A stretch of DNA of 64,000 nucleotides from Sphingomonas kyeonggiensis. GTDB lineage: Bacteria; Pseudomonadota; Alphaproteobacteria; Sphingomonadales; Sphingomonadaceae. The DNA is taken from NCBI RefSeq assembly GCF_014196745.1, contig NZ_JACIEH010000002.1, positions 434,383 to 498,382 of the forward strand, in the 5' to 3' direction. Positions 7,948-16,337 of this stretch are shown here, one piece after another; the stretch's first letter is position 1, and every line of letters starts with the position of its first letter. Made by a program: the position numbers and the translations under genes. The notes beneath the pieces are model-generated. The model saw only the letters and a list, made by a program, of their open reading frames with translations, ran no database searches and was not told the DNA's origin.

Positions 7948-8949
7948 TCAGGGGCAGGTCACGCCTGGCGTACCCGCGGCCAGCGGGGATACGGTGACGG
8001 TCAGTATGTCCTGGTAGACGGAGGCAGGCGTCCGCGTCTTGCCTCCCTCCAGCAACGTGACCTGCAGCGGCAGCAATATGCCCTGGGGCGACCCGGCCAG
8101 TCCGGCGCGGGTGCAGGTCTTGGTGATCGGCGTCGTCGCCGTCGGGCTGCGCGTCTGGCCGACAAAGGTCGCCGAATAGCCGAGCGACTGGATCGGGTTC
8201 GTCGGATTGCCGCCGGAGAAGGTCATCCGGTAGTTGTTCTGCGACGTCATGTTGATCGTATAGGGCCCGGAGCTCGCCACCCGCACATAGCCGGTGCGCA
8301 CGATCGGCGTGCCCGCCACATCGGCATCGGTCTTGTCGCCCACTTCCCCGAAATCGAGCGCCGGGCCGGCATAGGCCGCCTGCAGCGCGCTCAGCACATT
8401 GACGTTGATGTGGATCGCGCTCGACAGCTTGGTCGGCGTGTTGACGTCGTCCATGCCGCCCGTGCCCTTGCAGACGAACAGGATGTCGAAGTCGATTGGC
8501 AGGCCGGCCGACAGGTCGACATTGGCCGGCACCGTGACGACCAGGTTGAACGGCGTCGACTGATCCGGCTGCGATGCACCGCCGAAATTGTAGTTGATCT
8601 CCCCCGCGGCCTGCGAGTTGATCGTCGGGTGCCCCATGGTGTTGCCCTCTGTGTAGAGGATGCTCGTGCCGTTGTAGAGGACCTGGTAGTTGGGCGTGCC
8701 TACCGGCTTGGTCAGCACGAAATTGACCGTCTGGGTCTTGGCCGATCCGGTGCCGAAGCGCGTCAGGACCAGGGGAATGGTCACCTGGGTCAGTCCGCTC
8801 GGCGAGAAGGGGTCGTAGGTGATCGTCGGCGAGGCGAGCGCCTGGCCGGTGACGCCGCAGGTCCCCTTGCCCTGTGCCCAGGCTGGCGCGGCTTCGGCGA
8901 CGCAGAGGACGCCGCAGACAGCTGCGATCAGCTTTAGCTTCTTGCTCAT
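7948..8949 (-). CDS. SCPU-type chaperone-usher pilus tip/adhesin subunit
   Basis: 333 aa with a signal peptide (residues 1-26, cleavage near AWAQG). Nearly twice the size of the other subunits, it appears to have two beta domains: an N-terminal one (CGVTG to about residue 180) and a C-terminal SCPU-like one (ALDFGEVGDKTD, GYVRVASSGPYTINM, ending YQDILTVTVSP...). Two-domain subunits in chaperone-usher systems are usually the tip adhesin, with a receptor-binding domain and a pilin domain. It is last in the operon, and its ATG overlaps the usher stop by four bases. The ligand is unknown. Confidence 0.8.
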   Translation of the reverse strand: MSKKLKLIAAVCGVLCVAEAAPAWAQGKGTCGVTGQALASPTITYDPFSPSGLTQVTIPLVLTRFGTGSAKTQTVNFVLTKPVGTPNYQVLYNGTSILYTEGNTMGHPTINSQAAGEINYNFGGASQPDQSTPFNLVVTVPANVDLSAGLPIDFDILFVCKGTGGMDDVNTPTKLSSAIHINVNVLSALQAAYAGPALDFGEVGDKTDADVAGTPIVRTGYVRVASSGPYTINMTSQNNYRMTFSGGNPTNPIQSLGYSATFVGQTRSPTATTPITKTCTRAGLAGSPQGILLPLQVTLLEGGKTRTPASVYQDILTVTVSPLAAGTPGVTCP

Positions 8950-11504
8950 TGCTTGGTCCCGTCCTTCGCTGCAGGCGTGAGCTCGCCAAGGCGCACGACG
9001 CCTTCGGCATTCTCCGCAATATCAATGGTGTAGCTGCTCTTCTCGCTGTCGAGCATGTCGATCCGCCAGCGGCCGGCGGCCAGGCCGGTGGCGGCGAAGC
9101 GGCCCTCGCGGTTGGTGAACACCACCACGGGTTCACGCTCCGGATGCGCCAGCTCGGTCGCCTTGCCGGTGACCAGCGAGACCGGATCGCCGTTGCGATC
9201 GGTCATCCGGCCCATCGCGGTCAGATTGTAGCCCGAGCCGACGTCCAGCCGGTAGCCGCTGCGATAGGGCGGGAAGAGGCGATAGGCACCCTGGCCCAGG
9301 TCATAGCCGGCGGGCGCGTTCGGCACGTCAATCTTGACCGTGCGCTCGGAATAGGAGCTCAGGCTCGGCTGCAGGGCGGTTCCCAGCGCGCCGGTGGAGG
9401 CGACATAGCCGAACTCCGTCGGATCGACGCGGATATTGGCGCCCTTCAGGCTCTCATGGCCCTTCACCACGGCGAAGCTGTCATAGATGGGCCGGCCGAT
9501 CGTCAATGCGCCATCGGCCAGGGCGATCGCCGTGCCGAAGCGGAACGAAGTGCGCTGTCCGGTCGATCGGCCGAAATCATCGTCGAAGGTGCCGAAATGG
9601 CTGAAGCCCAGATCGGCGCGGTCGGTGACATAATTGCCTGCGACGCTGACGCCGGCGCCATTCTGGTCGCGCTCGACATCGGCGGCGATGTTGTAGGAGC
9701 CGACGCCCTGGCCGTGCATCATGTTGTACGACAGGCGGGCCCGCTCGGTGCGCGTGTCGTAATCGGCGCGCAGGTTGGAATAGCGGCCGAGGCGCAGCGT
9801 CAGGCTGAGCAGTCCGCCGGGGCCGGAGCGGACATTGTCGCGCTCGTATCGGAAATCGCCGGTCATGGTCAGGCGATCGTTGATCCGCCAGCCCATGGTG
9901 GCACGGGCCGTGTAGAGGTCGCGCTGGGTATCGCGGCCGCGCGAATAGCGTCCGTCGATGCCGCCATAGAGATAATCGGTGAAGGTGTGCGAATAGCCAC
10001 CGCCGGCCTCCCAGGCAAAGGGGTTGCGCGGGATCACCGTGCCGATCGGACCGAAGTCGCGGCTGCGGCTCTCGAAGAACATCGTGATCGAGTCCGAGCG
10101 GCCATTGGGGCGCTGGATCAGCCGCTGGAAGGTCGCCAGCGCGGCGCGGCCATTGCCGATGCCGTCGATGTGCGAATAGGAGAAGCTGCCCGCGAAGGTG
10201 CCGAGCGAAGTGCCCCATACCGCTTCGACGCCCCCCATCACCACCCGGCTGTCGGCCTGGATGTTGGCGCCCAGGGTGAGCGCGTCGCTCATGCCGTGGC
10301 GGATGAAGGCGGAAACCGCGGGCTTGCTCGAATAATTGGGGCCGTGCGCCTCGAGCGGGGCCATCACGCCGGCATAGAGGCCGAACTCGCTCAATCCCGC
10401 CGAGAGCTGTGACTGGTCGAGGAAGACGTTGAAGCGGAGGACCTCGCTGCGCCCGGCATCGTCGAGGATGTTCAGGCGAACATCGTTCGCACCCTGGGTG
10501 AAGGGGAAGTCGCGCAGGTTATAGGTGCCGGGCGCCAGCTGGAGCCGGCGGACCAGCTCGCCATTCACGTACACCTCGACGGTCGACGATCGGGTGAGCT
10601 GGAAGCTGCGGTCGCCGCGCGGTCGCACGATCTCCTGCGGCTGCAATACGCTATAGGAGCGGAAGACCGACAGGCCGGCGATGTCGGGCACCGACTGGAA
10701 ACCGCGGGTGACCGGCTGGAGGTCGCCCAGCGTCCAGCGGACCAGGTGCTTGGGATCGTCATAGACCAGGCGCGTGCCGAGCCGCTGGAAATCGGTGGCG
10801 TTGCTGCCGGGCTGCCAGACCGCCTGGCTCTCGAGCACCGCGCCCATTGCGCGGGCCGCGCCGTCGAGGAACAGCACTGGCGACTGCAGGCCCTTGTCGG
10901 CGCCGCTCCAGAGGTAATCCACGTTGCCGCGGATGTTCAGATAGGCGCTGAACTCGGCCGGTTTCACATAGGTGCCGATCTTGTCGCGCTCGAGCGGGCT
11001 GACCATCACGGTGCGCGTCGCGCGGCGCTCGCTGGCGATGTCCATCGCGATCGCCAGCTGTTGCGGATCGTAGCGGAGCTGGATGCCGGAGGACTGGAAC
11101 GCTTCGGGACCGATCGCCGTCTTGCCCGCGAAGCTCGCCTGCAGGTTGCGCAGCACGTCCGGATCGAGGACGTTGGACAGCAGGTCCATCAGCCGCCGCG
11201 ACGAGAACTCGATCGAGTCGTCGGGCTGGATCGTGACGACGATGTCGCCGAGATAGACCGGGCCGTCCTTGGCCGCCACGGTCAGCGTCACCGGCTTGCC
11301 CGTCGGGTTGATCCGCGCCTGGGGCTCGGTGCCGCTACTCGACGGCTTGGGCAGTACGATGTGGCGTTCCTGTTCCTGGGTCGTCTGCTTCCCGTCCTCA
11401 TCGGCGCGGGCGGCGGGCGACAGGGCAAGATGGGCGCAGCCCGCCATCAGGGCGAGTGCCGCATAGCGCAGGGAGCGCTTAGCCTTCGGGCGTGAATTGG
11501 GCAT
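8946..11504 (-). CDS. Outer-membrane usher protein (FimD/PapC-type, SCPU pilus class)
   Basis: 852 aa, normal for ushers. Signal peptide to about residue 35 (LALSPAARADE). It would form the 24-strand outer-membrane pore that takes chaperone-subunit complexes and secretes and assembles the pilus. Typical usher segments are visible: GTYNLRDFPFTQGANDVRLNILDDAG (read as shorter parts), SAGLSEFGLYAGV and ETRSR repeated barrel strands, and a C-terminal plug-like LAAGRWRIDMLDSEKSSYTI. ATG 11504 is chosen because GAAGG precedes it. The longer frame overlaps further into the chaperone gene. The start overlaps the chaperone stop by 26 bases. Confidence 0.93.
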   Translation of the reverse strand: MPNSRPKAKRSLRYAALALMAGCAHLALSPAARADEDGKQTTQEQERHIVLPKPSSSGTEPQARINPTGKPVTLTVAAKDGPVYLGDIVVTIQPDDSIEFSSRRLMDLLSNVLDPDVLRNLQASFAGKTAIGPEAFQSSGIQLRYDPQQLAIAMDIASERRATRTVMVSPLERDKIGTYVKPAEFSAYLNIRGNVDYLWSGADKGLQSPVLFLDGAARAMGAVLESQAVWQPGSNATDFQRLGTRLVYDDPKHLVRWTLGDLQPVTRGFQSVPDIAGLSVFRSYSVLQPQEIVRPRGDRSFQLTRSSTVEVYVNGELVRRLQLAPGTYNLRDFPFTQGANDVRLNILDDAGRSEVLRFNVFLDQSQLSAGLSEFGLYAGVMAPLEAHGPNYSSKPAVSAFIRHGMSDALTLGANIQADSRVVMGGVEAVWGTSLGTFAGSFSYSHIDGIGNGRAALATFQRLIQRPNGRSDSITMFFESRSRDFGPIGTVIPRNPFAWEAGGGYSHTFTDYLYGGIDGRYSRGRDTQRDLYTARATMGWRINDRLTMTGDFRYERDNVRSGPGGLLSLTLRLGRYSNLRADYDTRTERARLSYNMMHGQGVGSYNIAADVERDQNGAGVSVAGNYVTDRADLGFSHFGTFDDDFGRSTGQRTSFRFGTAIALADGALTIGRPIYDSFAVVKGHESLKGANIRVDPTEFGYVASTGALGTALQPSLSSYSERTVKIDVPNAPAGYDLGQGAYRLFPPYRSGYRLDVGSGYNLTAMGRMTDRNGDPVSLVTGKATELAHPEREPVVVFTNREGRFAATGLAAGRWRIDMLDSEKSSYTIDIAENAEGVVRLGELTPAAKDGTKQ

Positions 11505-12237
11505 CGATCGTGCCTTCACTGGTGGGAAGCTGAACGGGGATGAGCAGCCGACGGGTTTGCCCCGCACCGACCAGGCCGAAGCCTACGGTTTGCTGGATTT
11601 CCGGCCCGGCGAGCGTGCGGCGGAAGACTTCCTTGCCACTGCGATCGCGCTCGACGATCCGCAGCCGGCCCTTGGAGAGATAGCCGTGTGCCGGGCTGTC
11701 GTTGGTCAGCGTGATCGCCGCCACCGGCTGGCCCTTCTCGTCGCGCGCGACTTCGCTCTGCGCGATCTTGAGCTGCGCCTTGGCGCCCGCCGGCTTCACG
11801 CTCACCAGCACCTGGAAATTGTACAGGATCTGGATCGCGGACTGGCCCTGGGGCAGCTGCACCGGCAGCTGGGCGACCGTGACGTAGTAATGCTTGCTGC
11901 GCGCCAGCGCGGGATCGCCGATATATTGCACGCGGAAGGACTGGGTCTGGCCCGGCTGGATGATCGCCTGGGGCGGGAAGATCAGCAGGTCGCCGGAGTC
12001 CTTGCCGGTGCCGTGCAGGCCCGTCTGGTCGAAGGTCAGCTCCTCGACGCGCAGCTCGACGGGCAGCGGCTGGGTGAAAGTGTTCTCCACGGTGATCGTC
12101 TGGCTCATCCCGCTGCCGGTGGGAGACAGATCGATCACGACGGGCTGCACGGTCTCCGCCTTCACCAGCGGACTGCTCGCGAGCATCGCGGCGGCGAGCG
12201 CCGTGCCGAGAGCGAGACCATGGATCCACTTCTTCAT
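11479..12237 (-). CDS. Periplasmic pilus-assembly chaperone (PapD/FimC-like)
   Basis: 252 aa. Signal peptide MKKWIHGLALGTALAAAMLA ends near LVKAE. Two immunoglobulin-like domains: the first with ITVENTFTQPLPVELRVEEL and the G1-strand region LIFPPQAIIQPGQTQSFRVQYIG, the second with ITLTNDSPAHGYLSKGRLRIVERD. It would donate a strand to each pilus subunit in the periplasm and deliver it to the usher encoded next. Sits between the subunit genes and the usher, 31 bases after the preceding subunit gene. Confidence 0.92.
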   Translation of the reverse strand: MKKWIHGLALGTALAAAMLASSPLVKAETVQPVVIDLSPTGSGMSQTITVENTFTQPLPVELRVEELTFDQTGLHGTGKDSGDLLIFPPQAIIQPGQTQSFRVQYIGDPALARSKHYYVTVAQLPVQLPQGQSAIQILYNFQVLVSVKPAGAKAQLKIAQSEVARDEKGQPVAAITLTNDSPAHGYLSKGRLRIVERDRSGKEVFRRTLAGPEIQQTVGFGLVGAGQTRRLLIPVQLPTSEGTIDAQFTPEG

Positions 12238-12268
12238 GTGTGTTTCTCCTGGGAACGGGATCGGAGCC

Positions 12269-12835
12269 TCAGTCGGCCACCTGGACCTCGAGGACGATCT
12301 CGTCGGTGTAGTTGCCGGCCACGAGGGGAGCCCCGCCGCTGGTCAGGGTGAAGAGCACGGCGAGATCGCCCGAGCGGGGACCGCCCGCGTCGATCACGAT
12401 AGGGGCACCGTCATCGGTGCTGCGGTCGGTCTGGTCGGCACCCCAGCGGATGCCGAGCCGGTAGGGCAGCAGCTGACGGAAGGGGGCGACGCTGGCCACG
12501 GCCGGACCTTCGCGGCGCAACCCGCCATTGCCGCTGCGCAGGATGATCCGGTGGGGGGCGTTGCAGATGACCGGCAGCTCGACCCGGATCGCGGCGGCCA
12601 GTGGCGTCGCATCGGTCAGGCTGGCGAGCTGGTCGATCCGGATGCGGCCGGTTCCGGCCGACACGGGATCGAAGCTGGCATTGTTGCCGCTGGCGCCGGC
12701 GGGCGACTTCATCAGGCAGGCGGCAGGCGCCTCGCCGATGATGTCGAGATGCGCGGTGACCGGCTGGGGCTGGTTCTGGGCCAGGGCCGACGCCGGAAGC
12801 AATGCCAGCGCCGCGGGGAGCAGGATCCTGATCAT
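12269..12835 (-). CDS. SCPU pilus subunit 6
   Basis: 188 aa, signal peptide to about residue 19 (LPASALAQNQ). SCPU hallmarks: Cys in APAACLMK and VICNAPHRIIL, with the ILRSGNGGLRREG segment, and the C-terminal strand LVAGNYTDEIVLEVQVAD. ATG 12835 overlaps the upstream subunit stop by four bases, so the two are coupled. The six subunit genes are diverged paralogues and not copies. Probably a minor pilin. Confidence 0.85.
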   Translation of the reverse strand: MIRILLPAALALLPASALAQNQPQPVTAHLDIIGEAPAACLMKSPAGASGNNASFDPVSAGTGRIRIDQLASLTDATPLAAAIRVELPVICNAPHRIILRSGNGGLRREGPAVASVAPFRQLLPYRLGIRWGADQTDRSTDDGAPIVIDAGGPRSGDLAVLFTLTSGGAPLVAGNYTDEIVLEVQVAD

Positions 12836-13416
12836 TGCTGCGGCTCCAGGGTTATGCGCAGCGTGTCGCCATAGGTGCCGGCGACGAGCGGCGCGTTTGC
12901 GCGGTGATTGGTGGCACCGGCGTCGATCACGAGGTTGAGCTGGAGCGTGCCGGTCGCGGTCGCGCCCACGTACAGGGTGCCTTCGGACATCCGGCGCAGC
13001 CGGGCATCGGCGAACAGTGCCAGCGTCTGCGATGCCCAGAGGAGCGTCGCGCGATAGGGCACTGCGTCGCCGAACCCTTCGGGCGCGACGCCACTGCGTT
13101 CGCCGGTCCGCCAAAGCCCGTTGTTCTGGCTCTCCACCCGCAGCAGGTGCGGGAACGCGCAGACCGCGTCGAAGCTGATCTCCGCCGATGCGGGCCGGGT
13201 CGACAGCGTGGTGCCATCGACCAGCTGGTCGATCGGCAGGCTGTTGCCGTTGATGCCGCGGAAATTGGCCTGGGCGCCGCCCAGGCGCGGCGCGCCGAGC
13301 GTGCAGGTTCCGGGCACCTGGCCGGTCACGTCGAACGGCCGGACTTCGCTGCTCGTCTGCGCGACGGCAGGGAGCGGGAGCAGGACCGCGATCGCGAGGA
13401 TGGAGAGGCTGCGCAT
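12832..13416 (-). CDS. SCPU pilus subunit 5
   Basis: 194 aa from ATG 13416, chosen over GTG 13425 because GAGGGAG lies eight bases before it. Signal peptide to about residue 20 (LPAVAQTS). Cys in VPGTCTLG and DAVCAFPH, QNNGLWRTG, and the C-terminal LVAGTYGDTLRITLEPQ strand are typical SCPU features. Pairs closely in pattern with subunit 6 next to it (both have the N-G-L-x-R-x-G loop), suggesting an old tandem duplication. Confidence 0.85.
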   Translation of the reverse strand: MRSLSILAIAVLLPLPAVAQTSSEVRPFDVTGQVPGTCTLGAPRLGGAQANFRGINGNSLPIDQLVDGTTLSTRPASAEISFDAVCAFPHLLRVESQNNGLWRTGERSGVAPEGFGDAVPYRATLLWASQTLALFADARLRRMSEGTLYVGATATGTLQLNLVIDAGATNHRANAPLVAGTYGDTLRITLEPQQ

Positions 13417-13429
13417 GGTGGGCACTCCC

Positions 13430-13993
13430 TCAATCGGCCACCGACAGCGTTACCGTGACCGCACCGCGATAGAGCGGGTCGGAGACGAGCCGCAGCCCGG
13501 TGCCTCCGCCGGTCAGGAAGTTGTCGAGGGTGATGGTGATGTCGCTCTGGAACGCGGTGTCGCGATTCTGCGAGGCGGCTGGATTGCTGGCGGCGCCGGT
13601 CGTGAAGACCGCGGACGTCGGCGACCAGCCGCTGGCGGTGGCGCGATAGTTCACCGTCCGCGAGAAGCCGGCCGGCGGCGTGCCCGTGGCGTTCTGCGTC
13701 AGCAGCGGCGTCGCCTCGACCGAGATCACGCTGCGGGAGCTGCAGAAGGCGCCGGTCAGCGTCCGGGTCGGGGCGGGCAGATTGGTGCGCAGCAGGCCCG
13801 TCGAAGTATCGATGAGCACGCCGAGATCGATGTTGCTCCCGCCGGTCAGCGTCCCGCCGAAGCAGAGCGACGGCACCGTGCCGGTCACGGTCACCGTCCC
13901 GGAGGAGGTCGTGCCCGTGGTCTGGGCGATTGCCGGTGCGCAGATGACCAGCGAGGTGGTCAGTGCAGCGCGGAAAACCATATGCTTGTTCAT
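13430..13993 (-). CDS. SCPU pilus subunit 4
   Basis: 187 aa. Signal peptide to about residue 23 (ICAPAIAQT). Mature start TGTVTVTGTVPSLCFGG, NIDLGVLID strand, second Cys in TGAFCSSRS, and C-terminal LYRGAVTVTLSVAD. The Ser/Thr/Gly-rich, low-charge composition fits an extracellular fibre subunit. Separated from its neighbours by 13 and 39 bases. Confidence 0.85.
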   Translation of the reverse strand: MNKHMVFRAALTTSLVICAPAIAQTTGTTSSGTVTVTGTVPSLCFGGTLTGGSNIDLGVLIDTSTGLLRTNLPAPTRTLTGAFCSSRSVISVEATPLLTQNATGTPPAGFSRTVNYRATASGWSPTSAVFTTGAASNPAASQNRDTAFQSDITITLDNFLTGGGTGLRLVSDPLYRGAVTVTLSVAD

Positions 13994-14032
13994 GCTTGCC
14001 TCCCAAATCGGTCCGGTGAGGTGCCCGGCGGA

Positions 14033-14584
14033 TCAGTCTCCGCCGCCACTGAAGTTGGGCGTCAGGGTCACGATGACCTGGCCGCCGTAATTGCCGGCGA
14101 CGAGCAGGCCGCTTCCCGGCGTCGAGGATTGCGACAGCGTCACCCGGATGTTGCCGGTGAACAGGCCGACATTGACCGGGCTGCCCGGGCCGGGGTTGGC
14201 GGCCAGCGAGCTGTCGGTCGCGGAGGTGCTGTTGGCAGCGGCGGTGGCGAGATAATCGACCCGCGTATCGAAGCCGGCGATGGGCGCGCCGCTATAGTCG
14301 AGGTTGAGCAGCGGCTGCGCTTCGACGGTCATCGTCGCCGCAGTGCCGTTGCACCAGCCGACCAGGTCGCGGAACTGGTTGTCCACGCGGGTCGTGTCGA
14401 GCTTGCCGGCCGAGGCGCCGGTGCCGCTCTGCGAGATTTCCCCGAGCGCGATGACCGCGGAGGGAATGGTGAAGAGGCAGCGATCGGCGACGGATCCGTT
14501 CACGGTCACCGTGCCGTTCGACTGTGCCAGTACCGGGGTCGCGACCAGCGCGGCCGGAACGGCGAGCAGGAAAGAAATGCGCAT
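14033..14584 (-). CDS. SCPU pilus subunit 3
   Basis: 183 aa, signal peptide to about residue 20 (ATPVLAQS). NGTVTVNGSVADRCLF, IALGEISQSG, Cys in LVGWCNGTAATM, and the C-terminal motif LLVAGNYGGQVIVTLTP mark the SCPU fold. An intercistronic hairpin (14613-14641) precedes it. Confidence 0.87.
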   Translation of the reverse strand: MRISFLLAVPAALVATPVLAQSNGTVTVNGSVADRCLFTIPSAVIALGEISQSGTGASAGKLDTTRVDNQFRDLVGWCNGTAATMTVEAQPLLNLDYSGAPIAGFDTRVDYLATAAANSTSATDSSLAANPGPGSPVNVGLFTGNIRVTLSQSSTPGSGLLVAGNYGGQVIVTLTPNFSGGGD

Positions 14585-14612
14585 AGTCGTTCTCCCGAAG
14601 GAAATGTCTGGA

Positions 14613-14641
14613 CGAGGGAGGAGAGGGGGCGGCCTCCCTCG
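14613..14641 (-). terminator. Intercistronic hairpin between pilus subunits 2 and 3
   Basis: CGAGGGAGG (14613-14621) and CCTCCCTCG (14633-14641) form a perfect 9-bp stem over an 11-base loop. No T run follows on the minus strand, so it looks more like an mRNA-stability or processing element than a full terminator. Confidence 0.4.
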
Positions 14642-14652
14642 CCCAGCACGGG

Positions 14653-15213
14653 TCAGGCGGAGGGGCTCACGGTGAGCGCGATCACACCCGAGTAAGAGCC
14701 GGCTTCGAGCATGTCGGCGGCATTGGTCGTGTTGCCGTTCGAAACCGTGAGGACGATGTTGTTCGGCGAATTCGCCAGGTGGTCGCCGACGAGCGCCGTG
14801 GTCGGACCTGCGACGTTGGAGGTGTCGATCGCCGAGGTGGTGCCGCCGCCGGCCTTGGAAGCGGCCATCGTCGCGGTGTAGTGCACGGTGTTGGTGTACC
14901 CCGTGGTCGGGGTCAGGATCGCGCTATTGACCAGGGCCGACGCGTCGACCGAGATTTGCGGATTGGCACTGGTGCAGGTCACCGTGAACGAGCGGGTCAG
15001 GCCGCCGATATTGCCCGAGAGGGTCGAATTGATCTTGCCATCGGCATTGGCGAGTTCGCCCAGGTTGATGGCGCCGTTCAGCCCGCCCGCGGACGTGCAC
15101 TTGGCGGCGACCGTGCCGGTCACCGTGACATTGCCCGACACGCTCTGCGCGGCTGCCGGGACCGCCGCGAACGCCGAACCGGCGAGAAGGGCGGTGAACA
15201 GGAACTTCTTCAT
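14653..15213 (-). CDS. SCPU pilus subunit 2 (possible major pilin)
   Basis: 186 aa, starting MKKFLFTALLAGSAFAAVPA with cleavage near AAAQS. SGNVTVTGTVAAKCTSAGG, INLGELANADGK, FTVTCTSANPQISVD and C-terminal LEAGSYSGVIALTVSP are textbook SCPU elements. Its ribosome site (AAAGGAGAG before ATG 15213) is the best in the operon, and it is flanked by hairpins on both sides. Together these make it a candidate for the most abundant subunit. That ranking is inference. Confidence 0.88.
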   Translation of the reverse strand: MKKFLFTALLAGSAFAAVPAAAQSVSGNVTVTGTVAAKCTSAGGLNGAINLGELANADGKINSTLSGNIGGLTRSFTVTCTSANPQISVDASALVNSAILTPTTGYTNTVHYTATMAASKAGGGTTSAIDTSNVAGPTTALVGDHLANSPNNIVLTVSNGNTTNAADMLEAGSYSGVIALTVSPSA

Positions 15214-15249
15214 AATGCTCTCCTTTTAAAGTCGGACAGACGAGGCCGG

Positions 15250-15306
15250 GGCCGGCGCGACTGCCATTTCACTTGGGGTAGAAGCCCGGGGTTTCTGGCG
15301 CCGGCC
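15250..15306 (-). terminator. Intercistronic inverted repeat between pilus subunits 1 and 2
   Basis: GGCCGGCGC (15250-15258) and GCGCCGGCC (15298-15306) are perfect 9-bp arms around a 39-base loop. No T run. It may separate the first cistron from the rest or protect the downstream message. Confidence 0.35.
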
Positions 15307-15331
15307 GCCGGGCCGAACCGGCAGTTCGGCG

Positions 15332-15931
15332 TCAGGGCGATGCGCTCAGTGTCACCGTCAGGACGTCGGAATAGGTACCGTTCACCAGCGCCAGGGCGCC
15401 GGCATAGGGAGGGGCGGCGACGCGCAGGTACGAACCCGCCTGCGCCGTCGAGGCGGCCGGGAGGCGAAGCCCCTGCGAGGTGTTCGCCGGGCCGAGGAAG
15501 CTGCAGGAGGAACCGGTCGGCAGCGTCGCTGCGGTGCAGGTCGCGTCCGCGGTCGTGCCGCCGCCGGTGGCGACCAGGTGCAGGCTCACATTATAGGGTG
15601 CGAGGACCGTGTATCCGGTCGGGGCGGTTCCCGTGGTACGGAGCCCGCCATTCTGCGACACCACTGCGACACGCGAGGGGCCGGTGCAGTCGAGCACGAA
15701 CGAGAAGTCGTGCGCCAGGCCGTTCACGTCGAAATCATTCTGGTTGAAGGAGCCGTTCGGGGCGCTTGCGAAGCCGCATCGGCCGCCGACGGAAGCCGTT
15801 ACCGGGATCGACAGGACGATCTGATTGGGCGTGCGGCCCGAGTCAGGCGAATAAGCGGTGGTCTGGGCCGATGCGGCGTTGATCCACGCCGTCGTGCATA
15901 CCGCGATTGCCAGATGCGTACGTGTGCGCAT
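15332..15931 (-). CDS. SCPU pilus subunit 1 (first gene of operon)
   Basis: 199 aa from ATG 15931, which follows AAGGG and GAGG. The frame is open 63 bases further upstream but has no better start. Signal peptide to about residue 23 (INAASAQT). Cys in GGRCGFAS and VLDCTGPSR, SQNGGLRTTG, and C-terminal LVNGTYSDVLTVTLSASP identify the SCPU fold. An extra Cys pair (DATCTAATLPTGSSC) is not seen in its paralogues. Most upstream gene, so its leader region holds the operon promoter. Confidence 0.85.
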   Translation of the reverse strand: MRTRTHLAIAVCTTAWINAASAQTTAYSPDSGRTPNQIVLSIPVTASVGGRCGFASAPNGSFNQNDFDVNGLAHDFSFVLDCTGPSRVAVVSQNGGLRTTGTAPTGYTVLAPYNVSLHLVATGGGTTADATCTAATLPTGSSCSFLGPANTSQGLRLPAASTAQAGSYLRVAAPPYAGALALVNGTYSDVLTVTLSASP

Positions 15932-16177
15932 GTCCTCACCCTTCTGGTACGCGAGGCCAGCGGCACCGCGTCTGACAGAAGGAATGGTGAACAAACTGTT
16001 AGGGGGAACTTGTGGTTGTTCCCATGTCGGTAATTGCGTAGTGCTCGACTAACACACTAGGCCACTATATTGATATTGCTGGATTTAAGGTCGAGCCCGG
16101 AATCCCGGTAAAGGCCGCGTCCCGAATCGGTGCAAACCTGAAACTCAAATTCCGCCGAAATGGTGTGGTGTTATCTG

Positions 16178-16224
16178 GGCCCGTTCTCGGGCCTTGTTGC
16201 GAAAGGACGCGCGATTCCGCGTCC
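16178..16224. repeat. Two tandem GC hairpins
   Basis: GGCCCG-ttct-CGGGCC (16178-16193) and GGACGCG-cgattc-CGCGTCC (16205-16224) are perfect short stems, the first followed by TTGTT on the plus strand. They precede the strong dehydratase terminator. Function unclear; possibly backup terminators or REP-like elements. Confidence 0.4.
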
Positions 16225-16244
16225 TGTTAACCTATTCGCAGAGT

Positions 16245-16291
16245 AAAATCGGCGTGACCGTGGCGAATTTCACCCTGGTCACGCCGGTTTT
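16245..16291 (-). terminator. Rho-independent terminator of the dehydratase transcript
   Basis: GGCGTGACC (16251-16259) pairs with GGTCACGCC (16277-16285). The flanks AAAATC and GGTTTT extend this to a 15-bp stem with one wobble. On the minus strand the stem ends in TTTT, 46 bases after the dehydratase stop codon. Confidence 0.8.
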
Positions 16292-16337
16292 CGAGTCGTT
16301 GGCCGCGCCCGAGTCGCGGGGCGGACTGGACGATGAC

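Larger units (their letters stand above)
15932..16337. other. Pilus operon leader and multi-hairpin intergenic region
   Basis: 406 bp. Near the pilus gene, GGGAAC (16004-16009) and GTTCCC (16018-16023) make a 6-bp stem over eight bases, placed where an operator or leader hairpin would be, about 75 bases before the first ATG. The middle (16030-16130) is A+T richer and probably holds the operon promoter, but no clear -35/-10 pair stands out. Three hairpins lie towards the dehydratase gene: 16178-16193, 16205-16224 and 16245-16291. Confidence 0.45.

Noticed and set aside
15968..15978. GTCTGAC in the pilus leader as a third GntR operator
   Set aside because: Only the 7-base core matches, without the outer T and A, and this core is expected many times by chance.
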